This document shows positions 39,603 to 53,440 of a stretch of 64,000 nucleotides of DNA, piece by piece. The DNA is from Apostichopus japonicus (taxonomy: Eukaryota > Echinodermata > Holothuroidea > Aspidochirotida > Stichopodidae): positions 14,750,501 through 14,814,500 of the forward strand of contig NC_092566.1 of NCBI RefSeq assembly GCF_037975245.1. Reading direction: 5' to 3'. Made by a program: the position numbers and the translations under genes. Below the pieces are notes generated by a model. The model did not search any database and was not told the origin of the DNA. It saw nothing but the letters and a program-made list of their open reading frames with translations. Each line of letters opens with the position of its first letter. The first letter of the stretch is position 1.

Positions 39603-40279
39603 TAATATTTGTCGAGTACGGTTGTAAAGTTATTCATAATCATTTCCGTATTTACGTCCGTTTTATAAATGCCCTACTTGGTTGATTTCGATGTAGCCTA
39701 AATAGCAGTCTTATGTAGAACATAAATGCATAGTTATTTTAAACCGGGTGAATTGAAATCCATTTTTGTATCTGTGTGTTTGATTTTTGTATTCCTTTTT
39801 TATTTTTTTCTTCATAAAACAAGTGGTAAAAAGTATACAATATACCATGACTCACAATAAGTACACAAAATAAACTATAGGGCAACATAAAAAGGTAATC
39901 TTGAACCACCTATTTGAGGGGCTCTCTACATAATATTACATCATAAACTTACAAGTATAACTTACAATTGCGGTTTGCCGGTTACGCGAAATCAAAGGAA
40001 AAACTTCTTGAAGTCAAGCAACCTTTCGTTAATATAAACATAATAATTGCACCATTTCTTCTTTTGTTATTCTGAAAATTTATGCCTGTTAAGAATAAAA
40101 TATAAGAGGCGTCAAGTTTTAATTTTAACAAAAAGTCAATTCCTCCTACATGCATGATATGAGTTGCATATGCTCCAGGAATTGATACCCCTTCATTTCT
40201 TTTTTTATTTGAAGATTAATTAACGAAATTAGCACATGGTGCTTGGAGTTGTTTTGTCCATGAAAATCAATCCCTACGT

Positions 40280-40460
40280 CATATCCGTCTGCCATCTTAT
40301 TGATTCATGACGTCATAAGCGAAAGTCACGTGAGGTAAGTTGTTGTTGAATAACATTAATGGCCGCATTGATCAATGACTTCTTTCTTTTTTTCATTACC
40401 GTGAGCCAATACGCGTGCAACTTGCGTGACGTTGTCATGAGCATGCCCAGTATCAAATCG
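40280..40460. promoter_or_regulatory. Candidate CpG-rich promoter and 5' exon end
   Basis: In 180 bp there are a GCCATCTT (YY1-type), TGACGTCA (CRE, about 40308), CACGTGAG (E-box) running straight into GTAAGTTG (a perfect U1-type donor at about 40335), an inverted GAGCCAATACG (CCAAT) and GCGTGACG/GAGCATGCCC (NRF-1-like). Such a cluster is usual for TATA-less housekeeping promoters with a non-coding first exon on the plus strand. No coding exon was found downstream in the window. Confidence 0.35.
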
Positions 40461-40783
40461 TATTGCTATCCATGATAAGAGAAGATCATTTTCAATTCAA
40501 CAGTATATATATTTGAAATATGAGGTTATTTAATGACGTTTCCTTTTTCAGAATATTTTAATGTTTTCTATAAATATTGTGATGACCTATATATGTAAAG
40601 AGAGCTTTTCTGACCTGGAACATATGGATTTCTCATAATAATCGTTAAACCTAATACTCTATTTTTTAATATGTAAATTTTTGGTAGGGGACTAAGGAAT
40701 ATGTCTTAGTCTGTATTTGCGAGGGGCGTTATGTGCAACTATTTTATGTTACGTTCCAATCACTTTTTTAGTGAAATCATTGA

Positions 40784-41179
40784 TTGATTGATTTATTTTT
40801 TGGGAGGGATGGGAGCGGAGGGAGCTATTTTAGAAGGCGTTCATTCTTCTTAAACTTGATTTCTTTTATCTTCAGTCTATATATCACGTGTCATACAGGG
40901 CATACCCACAGTTATCACACCGTCATAACCAAACAGACTTTCTTTGACAATGTGTTCCGTCCATTTAGAATACGATGTCCGATGCTTCAAATGAATAACT
41001 TTCTGTTCTGGTTGCCCATAGTCCCGAGCAAAACAGTAAAAGAAAAAGACAATTTTATTTTCATTGTTCCTTCTTCTTTTGTCCCACCCCCACTCCCCCC
41101 CCCCCCACTTTCTTTTGAGGAAATAATGTATTTACGTACAGAACGAACCTCTATCATAACGGCTGGGAGAATGTTTTAA
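40784..41179 (+). other. Longest non-repeat open frame, unrecognised
   Basis: 131 codons from ATG, Phe/Ser/Pro-rich, spanning a 12-base C run that gives FVPPPLPPPPLSF. No domain or family is recognised, and the C run makes the frame length-dependent. I think it is non-coding. Confidence 0.1.
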
Positions 41180-42479
41180 GGGACTTATTTGATCGAGGAA
41201 GTTTTACATGGGCTAATAATAATTACAAAACTTAAGTTTCTGCCTTTCCTCATCTGCAGTGGTCCTGCTCTTCGAAATAATTTCTTAACAACATGTACAA
41301 TGTATTCACAATGACCTATATATAGTTACCCTCGGGTAACGAAAAAACACTGCCAATGTTAGTTATATGATTGTGACTGCAATAGAAACACTACTGTAAT
41401 TTCGGTAAGCGTTTCGTAGAAATTGCCTGCTTATCCACGAAACATAAAAAACTGGTACATTATTTCACGTTTATATGCATAAAGTCTTATTGATCATTTT
41501 ATGAAGGTCCCATATGAAACTGAGACTAAAACTTTTTAATTGATGCGCTTTTATTATTTATTTGAATCTGTTTGGTAAGAAGGAAATATATTCTTTTCTT
41601 TCGACAGTATTAAGTTTTAAAACCATTCATATGCTGAATAAACCTACTGAATACACACCCACCCCTTCCCTACCCCGGGAGTCACCCGGTACAAAAATAC
41701 ATAAACCCAACACAGAAAAACACTCTGTTTCATTGTACTGTAAATGTTGATATACGGTTACGAATACACAGTGTACAAAACAAGCGCATGAAATACATAC
41801 AGACACGTCAATTGCCTTGAATGGTAAAAACATTTGAGGGTCAAACTTCTTAGAGCGGAATTCTATGAAATTTCGGCGTTTTTTGCCATCACAATTTTAC
41901 GACCCGAATACATCTCTCTCTTAACCCATTTTATGCTTCAGTGAGAAGTAGCATACAAACTGAAGGGAAATGGAAGAATATATAGAAAAGGTGGCTTTCA
42001 ATTTCGTGTGCCAACTTCTTCTATAGTTGCGAGATTTTCTCGACTTGACAATTGGCTTTCAGTGTGAAATTGTCACTTGATTTCTAAATTAATTATTTTC
42101 TGAAGTGGCCGTGACTAGCTGGGAAAGAGATCTCTTATGGTTTCACACAGTGAAGAGAAAGCGCTAGAAGTGATGATGAGTTCCTCACTGCCAAAAAGAG
42201 ACAGAATTACTGAAGGTGCTCGCAGGAATTGAGAAAAAAGATGAAGTCGGGGGTTGTATATAGGCTGTCGGAGGATCGACAGTGATGTTATAGGACATGC
42301 TTGATACCTCTTGAAACGAAAGAGATAGGGGATAAGATATCTGGCATTTTCAATGAGGTTTGCTAAACAAAGAGACGAAAGGTTAGTAGATAGTGTCTTC
42401 ATATACATATGGCCACAAAAGTTTATTCCCCTTTTCATATTCTCAAAACCGTGACGTACTTTATTGGATTCAAGTAGAA
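41180..42479. other. No recognised gene
   Basis: A 107-codon minus frame (42115-42438) has a balanced composition but no recognisable domain or splice signals. Otherwise unique sequence. Confidence 0.35.
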
Positions 42480-43070
42480 AGTTATGAAACGACTTGTAGT
42501 AAGTTTATATAATATGGATAAAAATTTCACTATATGGTAATATGCATAGTGAAGCTTGTATAGTTGGCTATGTCACTATGCTACGTCACTATGGCGAATA
42601 CAGATTATATATTTCTTTCTTGAATACTTTATATATAGAATAAACGATTTATGACAAGCAGAAGACGGGTTATACTATCACTACGTATAGCAATGTGTAT
42701 ATTTACTCGTATTGAAGCTTATATGGCGATATGTCACTATGGCGAATACATATAATAAGTTATCACACTTATACGTTGCAGTATACGTTGAAGAATTACA
42801 AACGACTTGTAGCAAGTATAACATGGGTTTCAATCACTGCCTACAGTAATGTTTGTATATCTATATGTTTTTGAAATCTATGTAATTTACAATGAAACTA
42901 TGGCGAACACATATGCCTATAGTATTAGCAGAATTATAAACGACTTGTAGCAAGTGTAAAATGAGTTTCGATCACGGTGTATGACGGTAATATATGTATT
43001 TATATTTATGGAAGGTTATATATAGTTGTAATTAGGTTATGATGAATACAGGTACTGGCAAATCCTTATC
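42480..43070. repeat. Decayed ~150-bp tandem repeat
   Basis: AAACGACTTGTAG(C/T)AAGT recurs at 42487, 42642 (degenerate), 42800 and 42938. CACTATGGCGAATACA recurs at about 42588 and 42735, with a variant at about 42896. Order and spacing (about 155, 158 and 138 bp) indicate three to four units of an old tandem repeat. No open frame is conserved across units. Confidence 0.75.
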
Positions 43071-43139
43071 ACGCGATGTTCTCAACCGTATAGCGGCTAC
43101 ATTGATTGTGTATTTTGTGTACCCTCATCTAGTGGGTAT

Positions 43140-45671
<2,532 letters not shown>

Positions 45672-45920
45672 GGGAGTGTTAGCTCAGTGGTTAACGCCGG
45701 TGCCTTTCAATCATAAGGTTCCGAGTTCGAGTCACTCCAAGATTAATGTATGTCGTCCAGTTACAGAGTTGTTGACAATTGACAATTCATAATCATGGAC
45801 GTTAAAATATGAATCTAAGAGACTGACTTCGGTCAGCTTGTGGCTTTGATAAGCCAATGATGGCTTCTTCGCGAGTTCCTGCCTGCAGGAGGATCTAATA
45901 TACATACATACATACAAATA
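45672..45920 (+). mobile_element. tRNA-derived SINE with hairpin-rich tail
   Basis: Box A TAGCTCAGTGG (45680-45690) and box B GAGTTCGAGTC (45723-45733) mark a tRNA-like head. GGAGTG (45673-45678) pairs with CACTCC (45733-45738). The T-stem 3' strand seems deleted. The body ends in consecutive hairpins: CTGAC-TTCG-GTCAG (45823-45836), TGGCTT-TGAT-AAGCCA (45841-45856), and TCCTGC/GCAGGA near 45878. The 3' end is (ATAC)n. A single copy is seen in this window. Confidence 0.7.
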
Positions 45921-47339
45921 CAACCTGATTAATTATGCTTTTTATTTGATGTCAATCTGTGACGATATCTGTCGAGAATGTTCCCTAATTAACGTTTATC
46001 AATCTGCTTACAATCTTCCTTTGTTTTTATCGTTCATCTTATACAAATTAGATATATTAATGACGTGATTAAAACAATACAGCACTGAAGTGTCTAACGG
46101 AAAAAAAAACCTGAGAATTTGAGAAACCATATCGGAATGTTTATAGAAGACCAACAAATAAGGACATTTCATGTACGGTTGACTCATGGAACCAAAATGC
46201 ATGAAGTAAAACACTAAAATCAAAAAGGAAATGAATTTGTTTCTAAGAATAGACGAAATTAGAAGGTAAAACAAACCCTATACTATACACTCTATATGTT
46301 TCTTTGTCAGCGTCAACTATAAGTTTGCCTGTATAGAGAGAGCTAATAACGAGTATATTTCAAAGATAGAACTTTAGCTTGGCTATATGGCTGACGTCTT
46401 TGAGTGTTCTTGGCGTATACAAATGAATTGCTCTTCAGAAGGCCAACGCAAGACTTGAAACCAACAACAGGAAGGACTGCCCAGAGCGTTATCATATGCC
46501 AATACTCAAGTACACTTCAGCCGCGCATTGGAAAACGATGCGTAGCGATCTAGAATTTCAATCCACACAGCACCACACAAAAAAAAAAAATTATCTCAGC
46601 CAGAATTGTTTATTAGTCAACATACCTATAGTATTGTATAGTTGGTATATTTATCCCTGTGAACTAACAGACATTAAAAAAAAAACCTTTAGGAAAAATT
46701 ATTGTATTACCTGCTAAGAAACTGACGTCATGGTCATTCTTGTTTAAAACAAAAACAAAAACAGAAGAGATAAATTATGTATTCATGAAGCTAAAGGGAC
46801 CAGGAACGAGTGCCGACCTTTAGGGAGAACAGAGAACAAGTATTTCTCTTTTTTTTTTGGCTTAGGTATAATATTATCACCTCTAAAGCATACTTGGAGG
46901 TTATAATCTTCACAGAAGAGGGTTCTTGAATTCCAAAAAAGAAGAAAAAAACTCAACTCCATCAGCTATGATTGAATTATAGCTTTGGGTTATTTTCTAC
47001 GCATGCGCTAACATTACTTCGCAGGAGAAAATATTTCACGAATCCCACAGCGTACTTTTCATCACTTCACGATCTTAACTTTTGTTTATTCTTAGTTTTA
47101 TTATTGCTATATGTAACTTGTGAAAGCGGTTCTTGAATATAGGCCTATACATTTGTCGATTGTTGCGCGATATGGTATAAAAATGGTCCATTTCCGTATT
47201 GTTATTTTATATTTGTACTGAAATTGCATGGTTACCAATACATCCAATCCATACTGGGTTAAGTATATGAACCGAAGATTTTACTTAACCGATTCTACGG
47301 GATGCTATATGTATCAAAATATTGCTATATGCTATATGT

Positions 47340-47396
47340 ATCAAATATATATGTCCAAAATAATGTAAGCATGTCCAAATTAATATAAACATGTCC
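47340..47396. repeat. Degenerate ~20-bp ATGTCCAAA repeats
   Basis: ATGTCCAAA(A/T)TAAT(G/A)TAA recurs about every 20 bp and continues into the left arm of the foldback as GTGTCCAAGATAATATAAGC and ACGGCCAAAGTAACATAAAA. Confidence 0.65.
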
Positions 47397-47525
47397 AAAA
47401 TATTAGAACCAAATTCAATCTAATATGAGCGTGTCCAAGATAATATAAGCACGGCCAAAGTAACATAAAAGTGTCGAATGTAACTGCTAACTTCAAAAGT
47501 CGAAATTTTACGTTGGTATGTCGAA

Positions 47526-47623
<98 letters not shown>

Positions 47624-47752
47624 TTCGATATACCAACGTAAAATTTCGACTTTTGAAGTTAGCAGTTACATTCGACACTTTTATGTTACTTTGGCCGTGC
47701 TTATATTATCTTGGACACGCTCATATTAGATTGAATTTGGTTCTAATATTTT
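47397..47752. repeat. 356-bp near-perfect foldback around (TA)n
   Basis: The left arm (47397-47529, starting AAAATATTAGAACCAAATTC) and the right arm (47620-47752, ending TTCTAATATTTT) are reverse complements over about 133 bp, with one mismatch seen (ATGTCG/CGATAT). The loop is pure (TA)n, itself self-complementary, so the entire 356 bp can form one hairpin or cruciform. It may be a foldback element or the product of palindromic duplication at the TA tract. Confidence 0.95.
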
Positions 47753-47873
47753 GCTATAGATATAGATATATATATAGTTATAGATATAGATATATATATA
47801 TATATATCTATCTATATCTATACATATATATATATATATATATTATCATTATCGTTACCAAATTTCACTCATA

Positions 47874-47936
<63 letters not shown>

Positions 47937-47942
47937 ATATCT

Positions 47943-48004
<62 letters not shown>
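47753..48004. repeat. (TA)n/(TATC)n/(GATA)n microsatellite
   Basis: TA tracts with GATATA and CTATAT blocks. The part from 47870 onward is the 3' tail of the minus-strand SINE that follows. Long Tyr/Ile frames here are artefacts. Confidence 0.93.
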
Positions 48005-48008
<4 letters not shown>

Positions 48009-48211
48009 GAAATTGTAGTGAGTTGGAAAATCCAGAACAGTGAAAAAACTTCCAGCCTCCACCGGGATTCGAACCCGGGCCTCCTGCTTTATATGCGGAC
48101 ACCCTAACAACTAGGTTATGGACGCTGATTGTATGTCCAGAGGTTCGAAACCGGCAAGGAAGGCCGTAATTTCACTGTGGGCGTTTGCCACCTGTATATT
48201 GAACAATACTA
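48005..48211 (-). mobile_element. tRNA-derived SINE with (TA)n tail, copy 3
   Basis: Reverse complement of the element at 32728-32952: leader with CCGGTTTCGAACCTCTGGAC, a cloverleaf with GTCCGCATATAAAGC, box B GGTTCGAATCC, then CACTGTTCTGGATTTTCCAA and TTTCAATTATATATA. The acceptor strand reads TGGAGGC, which restores a pair lost in copy 1. Box A is weaker (TAACCTAGTTG). The 3' tail joins the (TA)n tract at 47870-48004. Confidence 0.85.
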
Positions 48212-48242
48212 TACTTCTGTTTTGGTGACATATTTGCCTTAC

Positions 48243-48246
<4 letters not shown>

Positions 48247-48274
<28 letters not shown>
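48247..48274. repeat. (TG)14 microsatellite
   Basis: A pure TG tract. Confidence 0.93.
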
Positions 48275-48276
<2 letters not shown>

Positions 48277-49337
48277 TATATGTAGGTTAGCTTGTGATAT
48301 GTCGCTATAAAATACAGTCTGTAACCTAGTTAACTCTGCACGGGTTAAATTTACATATATAAAGGACGGAAGACATGAGAGAAGAGGACCTTATTCCTTT
48401 TGTTTTAACATGATACAGATGTAGAATGCGAAAACATTAAAAAACAGTATATACGGTATACGGGAATCGAGATACAATTAGATCTTATCAAGGAAAGGCC
48501 TATAATTGAATCCGAATTTGATCTCGACCAAAATACCTCCAAATTTAAATATCTTTGTGAAATCAGCATTATTCTTGTGTGGGTGTTGCAAATTTACGGC
48601 GTAAAATAAAGCGTTTCCTTTCAAAGGGAATCTTAAATTTCAACGTTTACAATCTACTACCGTGAAGGAAAAGGTTGATTCTGATTATTTTCAATTAAAG
48701 CAAGAGGGAAATATAGGTGGGTGGGGAAGGGGGGGTAGGATGTCGATCAAACCGGGAATTGTTTACAGGAATAAATCGGAGTTGGTTCCATAAGACAAGA
48801 GTACATGCTACGGCGTTGCTATGCAATTGCCTAAACTGGCAAAAGCAATCACTAATCTGTTGGAAATGAAATTAAAATAAGAAAGCACTGCATATTTGAT
48901 AAGAACGAATTAAAAAAAATTCCCAATTGTATGTTTTATAAATAACAGTTGAATAGATGGAAAACTACAAAAGTAGTGAATTAGAGAAGAGGGACGAGCG
49001 AGGAAATTCCGGCGAGGAAATTGACAGTGGTATAACATGACCTAAGGATGTGAATATGTAGGTAATCTAATAGGCTAAAGTGGAACATTTTACGGCACGA
49101 TGGGATTGACCCTGTTCGACACCTAGAGAAGATGGCCAGCTTTGAAGTAAGAAGGTGGGGGGAGTGTAACGATTCGTCAGCTATTTTTTTGGAGGGGGAA
49201 GGGGTTAAGTTGTGTGCATTTTGCTGTTAGTTTATGTAAGGGGTACCAATAAGCTCTAGTAAGAAAGTGGATGAAGTGGATTTCTCAGCTAAGGGGAAAA
49301 AGAAGCGAAGAAAAGCTGAAAAAGTCAAAAGCAGTGA
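48275..49337. other. No recognised gene
   Basis: Unique sequence with several purine-rich GGGGG stretches (near 48727 and 49156). No feature is supported. Confidence 0.4.
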
Positions 49338-49731
49338 TATAATAATAATAATAATAATACACAGTTCTTATAAAGCGCAAATACACACTTAAGTCTCAGT
49401 GCGCTGATTATTATTAACCCCTGGTCATTGGTAACTTGTCACACCAACACACCAAAGTGTGCACAATTCAATCAATCTCTCCTGGGGCACCACAGTGCAC
49501 CACAACCACGCGTCCACCGGGGGACTTCCCATAGGGTGCAGCCACAGACCGGCGCACGCAACTATATTTACAAGTTACCTCGCAGGTCCCCATTTATACA
49601 CCTGGGTGAAGAGAGGCAATGGAGATAAAGCGCCTTGCCCAAGGACACAACGCAATGATCTGGCCAGGGCTCGAACCTGTAATCCTTAGATCACAAGTCC
49701 ACTGCCTTAACCACTTGACCACAACGCCCTT
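49338..49731 (-). mobile_element. Full-length tRNA-derived SINE, (ATT)n tail
   Basis: Read on the minus strand: a tRNA-like head with box A TGGTCAAGTGG (about 49712-49722) and box B GGTTCGAGCCC (about 49670-49680), then CCTTGGGCAAGGCGCTTTAT, a ~250-bp body, GCGCTTTATAAGAACTGTGT and (ATT)n at 49338-49359. This order, including the 'CCTTGGGCAAGGCGCTT' block, is typical of a widespread class of animal SINEs as I know them. It has diverged little and looks relatively young. Open frames on the other strand (49428-49689) are artefacts of its GC-rich body. Confidence 0.88.
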
Positions 49732-52600
49732 TTTTGTATGTTGACGTGGAAAATGGGGAGACAGATCTGTTATATGACAGGATCATTTTGCATTGCTATA
49801 AAACTTCTGAGTGCTGACTAAGGTCAATTATATAAGTAAAAATGTTCTAGGTTCATGGTCAGGAAATATCTTACAGGGTCAAACTCTTCAAGATTTTTTA
49901 TGGCATATCGAATCGAGGTAGTGGCCTACCACCCCCCCCCCCACCCCCATCCCTCCCTCCCTGCCCCGTCAAGTATAGGTTCCACCTTCCCTCCCCCAAA
50001 GAAAGTATTCCCTCCCCCTAAAAAAAATTCTAGCTACGTGTTACACGTCTCCCAAACTCGAACGTTTTCCATTGGTCGGAAAGCTTCTTTAAAGCTCTAA
50101 AATTTTATCCAAAGTCCTGCCACATCTAATGTATACCTCACAAACGTATACTCATCCAATGAAAGCAAATCTACGCGCTTTCATCTTACTGTTACATAAT
50201 GATATCGTTACCTTGGTGATACATCGCATTATCTGTATGTCACATTCACAATGAAACAAAAAAAAAACTGACGTTCTGAGCGACGAACTAAACATGACCG
50301 CTGTATAGTCTATACAATATACGTCAAATGTTATCTTAATCTCTCTCAAATGAAAAACAAATCCATTATCATTTATAATATAACATCTAACAAACCCAAA
50401 AGCAAAACAAAATAAAAAAAACTGAATAAATTAATTAATTAAATTAAAATCGTGAAAAGAAATTGTAGAAATTGAGAAACACCAGTTCGAATTCTCCATT
50501 AAAATTCACTTAAATTATTCTCCGATCACATGTTTTCCTCTCGTCTTTTTTTCATTATAGATTGTTTTTGTTATTTGATATTACATTTATTGTCATTTAT
50601 TTGTCTTTATCAGATTTCCTGTGTTGTTACACCTATACCTGAGTTGTGTCTTAGTCATGGTTTGCTCCCCTCCGAGTACTTTTTAGACTGACGTTAATGG
50701 TTTAAAATTGAAACCGTTCACACCGCATGATATTAATTAGACACACTTGCTGTCTAAATTCTTTTTCTCCTTTTTATTGATACACATAGAAACTTGTGTA
50801 AACTGTAACTTCCAGGAATGTTAAACAAGAAGGGAGGGAGGGCGGTAGGAGGGTTTATCAACAGGTTAATTTCGTGTGTTTTACGGACTGCGAGGGTGTT
50901 AACGGTATCTCTTGACCTGTCGCATTTGTTGGTGGCATGTTTCATGTTCAGGTTTTATTGGTCAGATGAAATGCCCGGCGGGAAGAAAACGTGGGAGTAA
51001 AGTCGAGGCATCCAGGCAGGAAATGGAACATATGCATTTGTACACTTGCAGTGACAAGAATGGTTATCAAAGCTATAGATATCCTTAGAACAAAAAATAT
51101 AGTTGGGTTTAACATGAGGTTCCCTTTGGTCAAAACATTGAACAGGAACCAACCGAGATTATTAAAGAGATATTCCGGTGCAGAAAAAAAGAGCCGATGT
51201 CGAATAAGTGATTCATAACTGACTGTTTGAAGATCACTTTTACTTGTTTGGTAAACCATATTATACCTTAGCACGTCCTGGTCATGAAATGAAACCGTCC
51301 CCGGTAGTCTGTGACGTCATTAATAACAACTGGCGTTGAAGATCTACTTATATGGCTAAAGTAATGTTGTAAATTTCTTTTTGAAATGGGATACATTTGT
51401 TAGACGCCAGAGATGGCACCTTCCCCTCATTTAGAAAATATGGGGAAGGGGAGGTGGGAGGGGGAGGGGCACAAGTGTATGCCTCTTTCTAACTACTTTA
51501 CTAACTAGAAATGCACTCCACAGCATTGTTAGATCATTTAGCTGGATCCATAGATTAGCAAAGAGAATGTCAAGCGATCAAGAAAAATATTTTGTTACCT
51601 CATCATCCTTTGACATGTGTCTTTGTTCCGTCTATAATTTTTCGAAATTTTGATATAAAAAGTCAAACTTTAGAGATCATAGAGTTCAAATGTCAAGGTA
51701 GTGGTCGAACTTTTGGGATCAAACATTAATTTCGAAGTTTTGGGCTGAAAAAAAAAGTCAAAAAGTTTCAAATATCCCGTCTTGGCCACCGCCTGATAAC
51801 TTTTTGTTTTTACATGACACATTTTTTTCCTTAAAAGTACAGTTTTGTTCTTTAAAAGGAAACCATGTTTACATTATATATATTTCAAAAGAGGAGATTT
51901 TCATCACAATTGCCATGATGACGTCACCTACTCAGCTGTTGCGAAATAAATTCCTAAACTTTCACCAAAATTCTGAATAAAATTCAAGAAGCCTTCAAGA
52001 TACAAAAAAAAAAGGTTATTATATTGTGATTTTTTACACATACTAATGTGCTGAAATAAATTAAATTAGCGTGAAATCAATTAATATTTTAAAAAATTTC
52101 TGTAATTTAATCAAGTTTAATGAAACTATTACATTAATTAAAATTCCATGCTGCGGCATATCACAGAACTTACGACAGCGTTCGCATCATAAAATAAACC
52201 AATTTACATTATATAGATGTTGACAGCGTCCAGTCGAAAATGAACTTAAGGTCACTAGTATTTTCCCCAAAATTTTTGGCTTGCTCGATTTTTTTTTTAA
52301 AGTACTTGCATAGAGGGGATCTGATCCCTCCATAGAACTGCCAAACAAAGAGAAGAGTTCAACTAGAAAATGTTCCAACACAAATTGGTGACACAAAATT
52401 CTTGAAATTTGAAACTTACCAAATTCCTTCAAGATCTTCTAAAACTATTCGGAGAGATTCATTTGTCCAGACAGCCCAAATTGTTTCTAATGCCTCCATC
52501 GCTGGGTCCTGCAGCTTGGTCCACCTATGTAATATATACGGACGCAGAGTGAATCTGTGACGTCACGACCATATATGCACTCAATTTGAAATGTCATTTA

Positions 52601-52603
<3 letters not shown>
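49732..52603. other. No recognised gene
   Basis: C-rich low complexity at 49929-50030 and G-rich tracts near 50830 and 51440. Overlapping frames on both strands at 50754-51274 (up to 108 codons) have no domain. TGACGTCA occurs at about 51312, 51918 and 52558. Confidence 0.4.

Positions 52604-52655
<52 letters not shown>
52604..52655. repeat. (TA)n microsatellite
   Basis: About 50 bp of TA. Confidence 0.92.
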
Positions 52656-52658
<3 letters not shown>

Positions 52659-53273
52659 AGCTGGGTTTTTTAAAATGCACTAATACCATATTTTGATATG
52701 TGGTAAAACCAATACACACAATGAATCGACAGACAGGGAAACACACCCTAACTCTTCGTGCTCGATGTTCTACCATCTTGCTCCCATTATTTTTGGCTTA
52801 CCACAGTTACTAAGAAGGCAATTAGTTTCCATTACAACTATATACATACTTGTTTAAATGTCTTGTTAACATGAATGATTGGCTCTGTAATTTGTTTCAG
52901 TTACATTTTACAAATAAAGTCATCATTTCCAATGTTCTTTTTCACTGTGCGTAATTGATTACCACTGGTAAAATTAATAAGCTCATCAGTTCTGTCAAAT
53001 ACCACTTTCACTTTAAAGGGACAATATATGATTCTATAGTGACATGAACAAATTACTAGATATTTTATAAATATTCACTACTAGAAACTTTTCGAAATTA
53101 AAGTAACGACACACTCTTTCAACAATATTTGCGGATAATTTTGTTTGAATTGCCTAGTTTTTATAGTACTTATTACTTTGTGACATTTGCAAGAATTCAT
53201 TGTGTTATAAGTATAGCAAGGCTGTCTTCCAGAACAAAACAAACGGTGTTTGTTTAAGTATATATGTTTAATT
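52656..53273. other. No recognised feature
   Basis: Unique sequence preceding the next TA tract. Confidence 0.4.
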
Positions 53274-53295
53274 TATATATATATATATATATAAA

Positions 53296-53440
53296 GATAT
53301 AACACACCAGAAAAATTCCACCTCACGACCGGTTTCGTCCTTGTAGGACTCATCAGGCGAAGATAGGAATCGAACCCCAGATCTTGTGTCACAGACCGAA
53401 GTCCGTACCACTCGGCCACAGTGATTTATACTGGTGTGTG
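53296..53440 (-). mobile_element. tRNA-like SINE carrying a hammerhead ribozyme
   Basis: On the minus strand: CACACCAG (53431-53438 on plus as CTGGTGTG), box A TGGCCGAGTGG (53408-53418), box B GGTTCGATTCC (53366-53376), a hammerhead core (53321-53362), then GGTGGAATTTTTCTGGTGTG. The outermost CACACCAG/CTGGTGTG octamers are inverted repeats of each other. The 3' side joins (TA)n (53274-53293). A degenerate second copy of the 3' part lies at 54332-54380. The association of a Pol III promoter with a self-cleaving motif resembles retrozyme- and Penelope-linked hammerheads in animals, but no protein or long repeat of such elements is present. Confidence 0.75.
53321..53362 (-). ncRNA. Hammerhead ribozyme, minimal stem III
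   Basis: Minus-strand parts in order: stem I 5' strand CTTCGC (53357-53362); core CTGATGA (53350-53356); stem II GTCC-TACAA-GGAC (53337-53349); core GAAA (53333-53336); stem III and cleavage triplet CCGGTC (53327-53332); stem I 3' strand GTGAGG (53321-53326). All invariant core bases of a hammerhead are present. Stem I pairs over six positions, two of them G-U. Stem III is the palindrome ACCGGU with no loop, so a single copy would be unstable; dimeric transcripts could cleave after GGUC. Known short-stem-III hammerheads in animal repeats act this way. Activity is inferred. Confidence 0.82.

Noticed and set aside
40784-41179. 131-codon open frame
   Set aside because: Phe/Ser/Pro-rich, depends on the length of a C run, no domain, no splice or promoter context.
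47518-48006. 162-codon open frame and similar Tyr/Ile frames at 12817, 20712, 43039, 57892, 58231 and 62370
   Set aside because: They are translations of (TA)n microsatellites.
53296-53440. Functional Ser/Leu-type tRNA (TGGCCGAGTGG head)
   Set aside because: No acceptor stem can be closed and the T arm runs into the hammerhead core; it is a tRNA-derived repeat.
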